12,900 nucleotides of DNA, taken from the NCBI GenBank assembly GCA_007127935.1, contig SKYL01000148.1, positions 1 through 12,900 on the forward strand, read 5' to 3'. The translations under genes and the position numbers were made by a program. Numbering within the stretch: position 1 is the first letter of the stretch; each line of letters begins with the position of its first letter. Positions 1-8,988 of this stretch are shown in pieces. Source of the DNA: Halorhodospira sp. Lineage in GTDB: Bacteria; Pseudomonadota; Gammaproteobacteria; Nitrococcales; Halorhodospiraceae. Below the pieces are notes generated by a model. It made no database searches, had not been told where the DNA came from, and saw only the letters and a program-made list of their open reading frames with translations.

Positions 1-147
1 GCCGGCCAACACCTTGGCCAATGTGCTCTTGCCGGAGCCGTTGGGGCCCATAATGGCGTGGACTTCGCCCTTGCCCATCTCGAAGTCGACCCCTTTGAGG
101 ATCTCGGTGCCTTCGATGGTGGCGTGGAGGTTTTCGATCTTCAGCAT
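1..147 (-). CDS. sufC: SufC, Fe-S assembly ABC-type ATPase (N-terminal part, runs off window)
   Basis: SufC is the cytoplasmic ATPase of the SufBCD scaffold, which assembles Fe-S clusters; ATP binding drives rearrangement of SufB and SufD. Only the first 49 codons are present. They begin MLKIENLHATIEG and contain the Walker A motif GPNGSGKST (about residues 34-42, P-loop lysine K40). The start is the ATG whose complement lies at 145-147. It is preceded by an AGGAG ribosome site (complement at 155-159) with 7 bases of spacing. The gene lies 39 bases downstream of the sufB stop on the same strand, so both should share a transcript. The SufB neighbour, rather than the start alone, separates this from other ABC ATPases. 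Confidence 0.95.
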   Translation of the reverse strand, partial: MLKIENLHATIEGTEILKGVDFEMGKGEVHAIMGPNGSGKSTLAKVLAG

Positions 148-186
148 GTTGCGGCTCCTAACTGACTTCTATGGCACTGGCACCCG

Positions 187-1662
<1,476 letters not shown>

Positions 1663-1698
1663 ATCGCTCCACTCCCCGACCCTTCAGCGGCCGGCAAT

Positions 1699-2160
1699 CT
1701 ACGACGCTCTCCCGGCTCTAGCGGTTCTCGCGGGTTCAAAAGTAACCGGATACTCGGCCGGACGGGCCATCTCCGCCAACGTGACCCCATGCAGGGCCTG
1801 ATAGACCGCGGCACTGACCCGGGACCAGATGCCCCCCGCGGTACAACCGTCCACGTGGTCGCACGACCCGGTACCGTCCTCCACACACTCGGTAAACGCG
1901 ATGGGCCCCTCCAGGGCCTCGATGATCTGCGCCACGCTGATCTCTTCGGGCGAACGCAGCAGCCCGTAACCGCCCTTGGCGCCCCGGTAGGAACGCAACA
2001 GCCCGGCGTGGACCAGTTGCTTCATCACCTTGCTCGCCATGGGCTGCGGCAGACCGTGGGCCGCCGCCAACTGCGAGGCGTTGAAGCGCTCGCCGGGACT
2101 GCGGGCCATGGCCGAGAGGATGACGATGCCGTAATCGGTTTCGCGGTTAATCCTGAGCAT
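1699..2160 (-). CDS. Rrf2-family SUF system regulator (IscR/SufR-like)
   Basis: This 153-residue protein is an Rrf2-family winged-helix transcription factor of the type that controls the SUF operon in many gammaproteobacteria, probably as an Fe-S-sensing repressor of its own operon. The N-terminus MLRINRETDYGIVIL is the family start, followed by a helix-turn-helix (about residues 27-50) and the wing RGAKGGYGL (59-67). Three cysteines, C92, C100 and C106, occupy the cluster-binding loop. The first gap is longer than the C-x5-C-x5-C of E. coli IscR. The reading frame extends 50 codons upstream, but family alignment puts the start at the ATG at 2160. No Shine-Dalgarno is visible there, and a perfect TATAAT lies only 10 bases upstream, suggesting a nearly leaderless message. 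It is the first gene of the regulator-sufB-sufC run. Confidence 0.93.
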   Translation of the reverse strand: MLRINRETDYGIVILSAMARSPGERFNASQLAAAHGLPQPMASKVMKQLVHAGLLRSYRGAKGGYGLLRSPEEISVAQIIEALEGPIAFTECVEDGTGSCDHVDGCTAGGIWSRVSAAVYQALHGVTLAEMARPAEYPVTFEPARTARAGRAS

Positions 2161-2170
2161 TGCGGGCAAG

Positions 2171-2176
2171 ATTATA
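2171..2176 (-). promoter_or_regulatory. -10 element (TATAAT) of the SUF operon promoter
   Basis: The minus strand reads a perfect TATAAT here, 10 bases before the regulator's ATG. No good -35 hexamer is found at 16-18 bases; the 17-base position reads TACCAA. Transcription would start around 2163-2164, giving a 5' leader of only about 3-4 bases. A weak -35 fits a promoter governed by a bound regulator, but this is inferred from sequence alone. Confidence 0.6.
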
Positions 2177-2185
2177 GCGCAATCC

Positions 2186-2200
2186 GTACCTGGTTGGTAC
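2186..2200. promoter_or_regulatory. Candidate operator: perfect GTACC-N5-GGTAC dyad
   Basis: The sequence GTACCTGGTTGGTAC is a perfect 5-base inverted repeat with a 5-base centre. The flanking AAT (2181-2183) and ATT (2203-2205) extend the symmetry with a two-base gap. It lies just upstream of the minus-strand TATAAT, across the spacer and -35 position, where a repressor would block RNA polymerase. A dimeric Rrf2 regulator encoded directly downstream is the natural candidate ligand. It does not match the E. coli IscR type 1 consensus as I recall it, so the assignment is inference. Confidence 0.5.
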
Positions 2201-2214
2201 ACATTGCAAAAGGA

Positions 2215-2243
2215 TTGACGGCCCGCCGCCATCCGGTGATATT
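2215..2243 (+). promoter_or_regulatory. Candidate sigma-70 promoter for the small divergent gene
   Basis: TTGACG (2215-2220, five of six consensus bases) and GATATT (2238-2243, four of six) are separated by 17 bases. Transcription would begin near 2250, giving a leader of about 35 bases to the ATG at 2285. Its -35 lies 14 bases from the dyad at 2186-2200, so one regulator could affect both divergent promoters. Confidence 0.5.
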
Positions 2244-2284
2244 GGAGCCAGATCCCTTCACGGACCGCAGGCGTCGGCGTTGCG

Positions 2285-2560
2285 ATGAATCCACCGAGAG
2301 GGCGCGCCAAACCGACACGGAACCAACGGCTGGTCGTCGAGGAGATGGAGAACGGCGACTGGGAGGTGGTCTTTTACGGGACGGACGGGAAGATCCGTCA
2401 CGTCAGCCACAGTGACAAAGAGATCGCCGCCCTGCGCGCCGCCTACTGGATCGCCCGCTACTACGGCTACAAAGACCAGGTCCTGGTCCGCGCCCGCCAC
2501 GTCGACCACCACCTGAACATCGACGGCCTGATGAGCCGCCGCGACCACATGTCCCGTTAA
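2285..2560 (+). CDS. Small protein of unknown function (91 aa)
   Basis: This gene is not recognised. The 91-residue product has a basic N-terminus (residues 1-15) and a compact core: a short strand around GDWEVVFYGTDG (24-35), a helix EIAALRAAYWIARYYG (46-61), a strand QVLVRARHV (65-73) and a histidine-rich tail. The strand-helix-strand order with a conserved-looking W loosely resembles small DUF2188-type proteins, but that is only an impression. There is no signal peptide or membrane helix. ATG 2285 is used because it fits the promoter at 2215-2243. No strong Shine-Dalgarno precedes it, and the in-frame ATG at 2345 is an alternative. It is divergent from the SUF operon, and its stop overlaps the uvrB stop. 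Gene-like codon use and tight packing argue that it is real. Confidence 0.7.
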   Translation: MNPPRGRAKPTRNQRLVVEEMENGDWEVVFYGTDGKIRHVSHSDKEIAALRAAYWIARYYGYKDQVLVRARHVDHHLNIDGLMSRRDHMSR

Positions 2561-4563
2561 ACGTTCATCAGGACTGCGCGCTCGATCCGCCGCACCTCAT
2601 CCCGCAGCCGCGCCGCCTCCTCGAACTCCAGATCCCGGGCGTGGCGGTGCATCCGCTTCTCCAAATCGCGAATCCGGCGTACCGCCTCGCCGGCATCCAT
2701 CCCGGCGTAGACGGCGGGCTCCTCCGCCACCGCCGCCGGCGCCCGCCGGGCCGGGGCCGGCAATCCGCTACGCTCCATGACGTCGGCCACCGCCTTGCGG
2801 ATCCCCACCGGGGTGATCCCGTGGCTCTCGTTGAAGGCGCGCTGCTTGGCGCGCCGCCGCTCGGTCTCGTCGATGGCGCGGCGCATCGAGTCGGTGATGC
2901 GGTCGGCGTAGAGGATCGCCCGGCCGTGGAGGTTGCGGGCGGCACGGCCGATGGTCTGGATCAGGGAGCGCTCGGAGCGAAGAAACCCCTCCTTGTCGGC
3001 ATCGAGGATCGCCACCAGGGAGACCTCGGGGATGTCGAGCCCCTCGCGCAACAGGTTGATGCCCACCAGGACGTCGAACTCCCCCAGCCGCAGATCGCGG
3101 ATGATCTCGGTGCGCTCCACGGTATCGATATCGGAGTGGAGATAGCGGACCCGGATATCGTTGTCCGCCAGGTAGTCGGTGAGGTCTTCCGCCATGCGCT
3201 TGGTGAGCGTGGTCACCAGCACCCGCTCATCCCGCGCCGCCCGCACCCGAATCTCGCCGTAGAGATCGTCCACCTGGGTGGTCGCCGGGCGCACCTCCAC
3301 CTCGGGGTCCACCAAGCCGGTGGGCCGGACCACCTGCTCCACCACCTGGTCGGCGTGGCCCTTCTCGTACGCCCCCGGCGTGGCGGAGACGAAGACCATC
3401 TGCGGCGCCAAGCGCAAGAACTCCTCGAACTGCAGCGGCCGGTTGTCCAACGCCGACGGCAAGCGGAAGCCGTACTCCACCAAGGTCTGCTTGCGGGAGC
3501 GGTCGCCTTTGTACATACCGCCCAACTGGGGGATGGTGACGTGGGACTCGTCGATGAAGAGCACCGTCTCCGGCGGCAGGTAGTCGAAGAGGGTCGGCGG
3601 CGGCTCGCCCGGCCGCCGGCCGGAGAGGTAGCGGGAGTAGTTCTCGATGCCGGAGCAGTAGCCCAGCTCCAGCATCATCTCCAGGTCGAAGCGGGTCCGC
3701 TCCTCCAGGCGCTGGGCCTCCACCAGCTTGTCGGCGGCCCGCAACGCCGCCAGCCGTTCGCGCAGCTCCTCACGGATCTGCCCCACCGCCTCCTGCACCC
3801 GATCCCGGGGGGTCACGTAGTGGGTCTTGGGGTAGATGGTGGCTCGGGGGACGCGGCGCCGGACCTCCCCGGTCAATGGATCGAACCAGGCCAAGTCCTC
3901 GATCTCGTCATCGAAGAGTTGAAGCCGAAGGGCCTCCTCCTCGGACTCGGCCGGAAAGATATCCACCACTTCCCCCCGCACCCGGTAAGTGCCGCGGGAC
4001 AGTTCCACATCGTTGCGCGTGTACTGTAACTCGGCCAGCCGGCGCAACACCTGGCGCTGGTCGATGCGGTCGCTGCGCACCAAGTGGAGGATCATCGCCA
4101 GGTAGGCGTTGGGGTCGCCGAGGCCGTAAATCGAGGAGACCGACGCCACAATCACCGTGTCCCGCCGTTCCAGCACCGCCTTGGTGGCCGACAGGCGCAT
4201 CTGCTCGATGTGCTCATTCACCGACGCGTCCTTCTCGATGAAGGTATCGGAGGCCGGCACGTACGCCTCGGGCTGGTAGTAGTCGTAGTAGGAGACGAAG
4301 TACTCCACCCGGTTTTTCGGGAAGAACTCCTTCATCTCGCCGTAGAGTTGGGCGGCCAGGGTCTTATTGGGGGCGAGCACCAGCGCCGGGCGCTGCAACC
4401 GCTGAATGACGTTGGCCATGGTGAAGGTCTTTCCCGACCCGGTCACCCCCAACAGCGTCTGGGCGGCCAACCCCGCCTCCAATCCAGCCACCAGCTGTTC
4501 GATGGCCTCCGGCTGATCGCCGGCCGGTTGAAAACGGGCGTCGATGGCGAAAAGGTCGGTCAT
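2557..4563 (-). CDS. uvrB: UvrB, excinuclease ABC subunit B
   Basis: UvrB is the damage-verifying helicase-like subunit of nucleotide excision repair; it receives DNA from UvrA and recruits UvrC for incision. The 668-residue product is full length. It shows the N-terminal PAGDQPEAIEQL block, Walker A GVTGSGKT (39-46), the aromatic beta-hairpin YFVSYYDYYQPEAYVP (88-103) that probes damaged strands, the DESH motif at 338-341, late helicase motifs (INLLREGLDIPEVSLV and QTIGRAARN), and a C-terminal UVR domain (about 630-665) that contacts UvrC. MTDLFAIDARF is the family-like start. A longer in-frame ATG at 4587 would add 8 residues encoded across a run of eight G, and is less likely. That G run, 12 bases upstream, may serve as a distant ribosome site. 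No LexA-like CTGT-N8-ACAG box is seen upstream. Confidence 0.97.
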   Translation of the reverse strand: MTDLFAIDARFQPAGDQPEAIEQLVAGLEAGLAAQTLLGVTGSGKTFTMANVIQRLQRPALVLAPNKTLAAQLYGEMKEFFPKNRVEYFVSYYDYYQPEAYVPASDTFIEKDASVNEHIEQMRLSATKAVLERRDTVIVASVSSIYGLGDPNAYLAMILHLVRSDRIDQRQVLRRLAELQYTRNDVELSRGTYRVRGEVVDIFPAESEEEALRLQLFDDEIEDLAWFDPLTGEVRRRVPRATIYPKTHYVTPRDRVQEAVGQIREELRERLAALRAADKLVEAQRLEERTRFDLEMMLELGYCSGIENYSRYLSGRRPGEPPPTLFDYLPPETVLFIDESHVTIPQLGGMYKGDRSRKQTLVEYGFRLPSALDNRPLQFEEFLRLAPQMVFVSATPGAYEKGHADQVVEQVVRPTGLVDPEVEVRPATTQVDDLYGEIRVRAARDERVLVTTLTKRMAEDLTDYLADNDIRVRYLHSDIDTVERTEIIRDLRLGEFDVLVGINLLREGLDIPEVSLVAILDADKEGFLRSERSLIQTIGRAARNLHGRAILYADRITDSMRRAIDETERRRAKQRAFNESHGITPVGIRKAVADVMERSGLPAPARRAPAAVAEEPAVYAGMDAGEAVRRIRDLEKRMHRHARDLEFEEAARLRDEVRRIERAVLMNV

Positions 4564-4587
4564 TGATGAAACGATCCCCCCCCACAC

Positions 4588-4618
4588 TTGGAAACAAACA
4601 TCCGAAAACCCTTATCAT
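4588..4618 (+). promoter_or_regulatory. Candidate promoter of the aminotransferase gene
   Basis: TTGGAA (4588-4593) and TATCAT (4613-4618) form a possible sigma-70 promoter with a longish 19-base spacer. Transcription would start near 4625, giving a leader of about 25 bases. The same AT-rich patch read on the minus strand gives TATGAT (4614-4619), a possible -10 for uvrB, so the 87-base gap may hold back-to-back promoters sharing one patch. Confidence 0.4.
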
Positions 4619-4650
4619 ACCCGGCACACCCATCGACACCGGAGCCATGA

Positions 4651-5835
<1,185 letters not shown>

Positions 5836-5849
5836 ACCGAGTCCACCCG

Positions 5850-5876
5850 CGCCGGCCCCGCGGCCGATGGCCGGCG
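5850..5876 (+). other. Perfect 8-bp GC hairpin between aminotransferase and kinase genes
   Basis: CGCCGGCC (5850-5857) and GGCCGGCG (5869-5876) form a perfect 8-base-pair stem with an 11-base loop. No T run follows, so it is not a standard intrinsic terminator. It ends 4 bases before the kinase ribosome site and could tune expression between the two genes or protect the upstream message. Confidence 0.45.
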
Positions 5877-5880
5877 GGAT

Positions 5881-5884
5881 GGAG
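5881..5884 (+). promoter_or_regulatory. Ribosome binding site that sets the kinase start
   Basis: GGAG lies 8 bases before ATG 5893. The upstream in-frame GTG at 5884 overlaps this site, so translation more likely starts at 5893. Confidence 0.6.
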
Positions 5885-5892
5885 TGACCGCA

Positions 5893-8382
5893 ATGGCGGA
5901 TCGGAACGCGGCAATTGCAGGACGCACCGGCTCAAGTCCGCGCCTGGGTCTCGGCCTCAAGCTGGGCGGGGCCTTCGCCGCAGTGATCCTACTGGCCGCC
6001 GCTATGGCGGCGGCGGCGATGATGTCACTGCGGCAGGCCACCGACGCTAGCGAAGAGATCGCCGCCCTCATGGAGCGGGCCCTCCACCAGGTGGAACAGG
6101 AGGTCCACCACCTGGATTGGACCAATCGTCTCGCCAACAGCTTCATCCTCGCCGGCGCCCTCGACATCGAGTTGGATCACACCCGCTGCGACTTCGGCCG
6201 GTGGTACTACGCCTTTCGCGGCTCCCTGGCCTATGCGGCAGCGGGGCCCGACTTCCGGGACGCCTTCGACGCCCTGGAGGGACCCCACCACCGGCTCCAC
6301 CAATCGGCTCAGCGCATTGGCGAGTTGTTTCTCCAACAGCAGCGGGACCAGGCAATCATGGTCTACCGCGACCAGACCCGCAGCCACCTCACCGAGATGC
6401 GCACGGGCCTCGACGCCCTCGGCCGCATCCTCACCGCCGAACGTGACGCGATGGTCGCCGGGACCCGCCGGGAGGCACACAAGGCTTTGATCGTCCTCAC
6501 CGCCATGGTGGCGCTGATCATCGTCTTGAGCATCATCCTCGCCACCGCCATCGTCCGCCCCATCACCGGAGCGATGCGGGAGTTGGCCGAGACCACCGAC
6601 CGGATGGCCCGGGGAGATCTCAGTGGCGGCGAGCTGACCATCCGCCACCACGACGAGATCGGCACCGCCGCCGCGGCCTTCAACCGCATGAGCCGCCATA
6701 TCCGGCAACTGGTCTCCGAAATCACCGAGGAGATCGCCGCCCGCAAGCGGGCCGAGGCACAACTGCTGGCGTGGAACACTGATCTGGAATCCCAAGTCGC
6801 CAAGCGCACCCGGGAGTTGGAACTGGCCAAGGAACAGGCCGAAGCGGCGAGCCACGCCAAGAGCGCCTTCCTCTCCAACATGAGCCACGAGATCCGCACC
6901 CCCATGAATAGCCTGCTCGGGATGGCGCACTTGGCGCTCCACGCCGACCCCCCGCCGAAGCTGCGGGACTATCTGCGGAAGATTCACCAGTCCGGCGAGC
7001 ATCTGCTCGGCATCGTCAACGATATCCTCGACTTCTCGAAGATCGAGGCCGGCAAGGTCACCTTGGAGCCACGCGACTTCGACCTCGCCCTGCTGCGGGA
7101 AAGCGTGGAGAGCATGTTTACCGCCAAGGCGAAGGAGAAGGGGCTGCGCTTCCACGTCGAGGTGGATCCCGCCGTGCCTTCACGGGTCCATGGCGACTTG
7201 TTGCGCATCAAGCAGATCCTGATCAACTTGGTGGGCAACGCACTGAAGTTTACCCGCCAAGGCGAGGTCGCCCTGCGCATCGGCGCGGAAAGACGGCGGA
7301 ACCAACGGATTATGCTTCGCTTTGAGGTGACCGACACCGGCATCGGCATGGACCGGGCGCAACTCGCCCATCTCTTCGAGTCCTTTCATCAAGCCAATGC
7401 CACCATCAGCCGCGAGTACGGCGGCACGGGCCTGGGCTTGGCCATTTCCCGGCAACTGGCGGAACTGATGGGCGGTGAGATCGGCGTGGACAGTGCGCCA
7501 CAGCGGGGCAGCACCTTTTGGTTTGTCGTCCCCCTGGAGGAAGGCGGTCTACAACCCGGCGAAGAGGATGCCCCGCAACGCATCCCTCACCTCCAAGTCC
7601 TCCCCGGCACCCGCATCTTGCTGGCCGAGGACAACCCATTGAACCAACAAGTGGCCACCGAGCTATTGGAGCGCGCCGGCGCCACCGTCACCGTGGCCGG
7701 CGACGGTGCGCAGGCCCTCGAACGACTGCGCGCCGGTACCTTCGATTGCGTCCTGATGGACATCCAAATGCCCGGCATGGACGGCCTGGATGCCACCCGC
7801 CGGCTGCGGGACGACCCCGAGTTGGCGGAGATCTGTGTCATCGCCATGACCGCCAACGCCTCCGCCGAGGATCGCGCCGCCTGCTTCCAGGTGGGCATGA
7901 ACGCATTCATCACCAAACCCATCGACCCACCGGAGATGTACGCCACCCTGGCCCGCTGCCTCCAGTGCGGGGAAACACCGCCTCCCCCGCCCGAAGAAGT
8001 CGCAAGTCCATCGGACGTGCCGGCGGGCGACGCCGAGGTCATCGATCTGCGCCACCTGGCCGAACGCGTCGGCGACGATCCGGCCCTGCTGCAGAGCTTC
8101 GCCGAGACCTTCATCGCGTCCGCCCGCCAAGGACTGGTGGAGATGGAGACCGCCCTGGCACAGCACGACGGCGTTGCCTTGGCCGCCGCCGGCCACCGCC
8201 TCAAGTCGTCGGCCATGACCGTCGGCGCCGCACGGTTCGGTGAACTATGCCGGTCGCTAGAGCCGTACCGTGATCGTCCTGAGGACACGGAACCGGCCCG
8301 CCCCACCGTGGACCGCCTCTACCGGCTGCTGGACGACATAGTAGAATACATTGACGGGATGCAACGCCCCGGACCGGCATGA
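5893..8382 (+). CDS. Hybrid sensor histidine kinase (CZB-like sensor, HAMP, HisKA, HATPase, REC, Hpt)
   Basis: This is an 829-residue inner-membrane phosphorelay kinase of BarA-like layout. Residues 19-45 and 198-221 are membrane helices. Between them lies a segment of about 150 residues, predicted periplasmic, that carries a CZB-like zinc-binding signature: H73-x2-W76, C99 in CDFGRWYY, and H132/H136 in PHHRLHQSA. A HAMP linker (about 219-272) and coiled coil follow. The dimerisation domain has phospho-acceptor H332 in SHEIRTPMN. The ATPase domain shows LINLVGNALKFT, DTGIGM and GGTGLGLAIS. The receiver has D623 in LMDIQMPGMDG, and the C-terminal Hpt has H768 in GHRLKSSA. A His-Asp-His relay to an outside regulator is implied, but no partner regulator is encoded here. 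Zinc or oxidant sensing through CZB is inferred from the family. Confidence 0.93.
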   Translation: MADRNAAIAGRTGSSPRLGLGLKLGGAFAAVILLAAAMAAAAMMSLRQATDASEEIAALMERALHQVEQEVHHLDWTNRLANSFILAGALDIELDHTRCDFGRWYYAFRGSLAYAAAGPDFRDAFDALEGPHHRLHQSAQRIGELFLQQQRDQAIMVYRDQTRSHLTEMRTGLDALGRILTAERDAMVAGTRREAHKALIVLTAMVALIIVLSIILATAIVRPITGAMRELAETTDRMARGDLSGGELTIRHHDEIGTAAAAFNRMSRHIRQLVSEITEEIAARKRAEAQLLAWNTDLESQVAKRTRELELAKEQAEAASHAKSAFLSNMSHEIRTPMNSLLGMAHLALHADPPPKLRDYLRKIHQSGEHLLGIVNDILDFSKIEAGKVTLEPRDFDLALLRESVESMFTAKAKEKGLRFHVEVDPAVPSRVHGDLLRIKQILINLVGNALKFTRQGEVALRIGAERRRNQRIMLRFEVTDTGIGMDRAQLAHLFESFHQANATISREYGGTGLGLAISRQLAELMGGEIGVDSAPQRGSTFWFVVPLEEGGLQPGEEDAPQRIPHLQVLPGTRILLAEDNPLNQQVATELLERAGATVTVAGDGAQALERLRAGTFDCVLMDIQMPGMDGLDATRRLRDDPELAEICVIAMTANASAEDRAACFQVGMNAFITKPIDPPEMYATLARCLQCGETPPPPPEEVASPSDVPAGDAEVIDLRHLAERVGDDPALLQSFAETFIASARQGLVEMETALAQHDGVALAAAGHRLKSSAMTVGAARFGELCRSLEPYRDRPEDTEPARPTVDRLYRLLDDIVEYIDGMQRPGPA

Positions 8383-8405
8383 CGCCGCCCCCCGGCTACG
8401 GCCGC

Positions 8406-8435
8406 TTGACCGATGAAGCGGCGGAGCGGCACAAT
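8406..8435 (+). promoter_or_regulatory. Candidate promoter of tRNA-Asn
   Basis: TTGACC (8406-8411) and CACAAT (8430-8435) are spaced by 18 bases. They are followed by a GC-rich stretch before the predicted start near 8442. A GC-rich discriminator is typical of stable-RNA promoters controlled by ppGpp and DksA. The -10 is weak (four of six), so the call is tentative. Confidence 0.45.
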
Positions 8436-8467
8436 ACGCCCCTGCCGCCATGGGCGGCTGGCACCAT

Positions 8468-8543
8468 TCCCCGGTAGCTCAGTTGGTAGAGCAAGTGGCT
8501 GTTAACCACTGGGTCGCTGGTTCGAGTCCGGCCCGGGGAGCCA
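8468..8543 (+). tRNA. tRNA-Asn (anticodon GTT)
   Basis: The 76-base cloverleaf is complete. The acceptor stem pairs TCCCCGG (8468-8474) with CCGGGGA (8533-8539), followed by discriminator G8540 and encoded CCA (8541-8543). The D arm contains AGCTCAGTTGGTAGAGC. The anticodon stem AGTGG/CCACT encloses loop CTGTTAA with anticodon GTT at 8501-8503, which reads asparagine codons. The T loop is TTCGAGT. The gene stands alone with its own candidate promoter and an intrinsic terminator 15 bases downstream. Confidence 0.97.
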
Positions 8544-8558
8544 ATTTTTCGTACACTG

Positions 8559-8583
8559 AACCCGGCCCAGCGCCGGGTTTTTT
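8559..8583 (+). terminator. Rho-independent terminator of tRNA-Asn
   Basis: AACCCGGC (8559-8566) pairs perfectly with GCCGGGTT (8572-8579) around a 5-base loop. The T run spans 8578-8583. It is well placed to end the tRNA transcript. The ATG codons of the next gene begin 1 and 4 bases after the T run, so the hairpin also occupies that gene's ribosome-binding region. Confidence 0.88.
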
Positions 8584-8587
8584 CATG

Positions 8588-8944
8588 ATGGCCAACGACG
8601 AAATCAACATCGAGCACTACCGCGCCAAGCTGATGGCGCAACGCGAGGCGTTGCGGGGTACCGAAGACTCCCGGCGGCAAGCCGGGGCCATCGTGGAACT
8701 CGACCAGACGCGCACCGGCCGCCTGTCACGCATGGACGCCCTGCAGCAGCAGGCCATGGCCCAGGCCGGACAGGCCCGGGCGGAGGTGGCGCTGCGGCGC
8801 ATCGAGGCCGCCCTGGCCCGCTGCGATGCCGGCGAGTACGGCGACTGCCTGAAGTGCGGGGAACCCATCGATCCACGCCGGCTCGACATCGACCCGGCCA
8901 CCACCCGCTGCCTGGCCTGCGCCCAAGCCCGGGAACGGAACTGA
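8588..8944 (+). CDS. TraR/DksA-family zinc-finger protein
   Basis: The 118-residue product belongs to the short TraR/DksA family, whose members enter the RNA polymerase secondary channel and alter initiation, often together with ppGpp. A coiled-coil region (about 8-80) contains ELDQTRTGRLSRMDALQQQAM, followed by the C4 zinc finger C87-x2-C90-x17-C108-x2-C111. The protein is shorter than E. coli DksA (151) and lacks an obvious DxxDxA coil tip, so it should not be called DksA itself. ATG 8588 (or the adjacent in-frame ATG 8585) starts right after the tRNA terminator. The only SD-like bases, GGG at 8575-8577, lie inside the terminator's 3' arm. ATG 8633 is an alternative start but would cut the coiled coil. 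The methyltransferase gene follows 44 bases later. Confidence 0.88.
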   Translation: MANDEINIEHYRAKLMAQREALRGTEDSRRQAGAIVELDQTRTGRLSRMDALQQQAMAQAGQARAEVALRRIEAALARCDAGEYGDCLKCGEPIDPRRLDIDPATTRCLACAQARERN

Positions 8945-8988
8945 CCGGCTGCTGGTCCACTCGTTTACACCCGCCAGGAGATCTCCCC

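Noticed and set aside
2160..2310. 50-residue N-terminal extension of the SUF regulator
   Set aside because: It crosses the promoter and the dyad, and family proteins begin at MLRI.
2641..4029. 462-codon plus-strand frame opposite uvrB
   Set aside because: It is a shadow of uvrB with biased composition and no family features.
4647..4649. ATG four bases before the chosen aminotransferase start
   Set aside because: It is out of frame with the aminotransferase, and ATG 4651 has better ribosome-site spacing.
6025..7155. 376-codon minus-strand frame opposite the sensor kinase
   Set aside because: It is antisense to a multi-domain protein whose motifs are intact; its composition is typical of a shadow frame.
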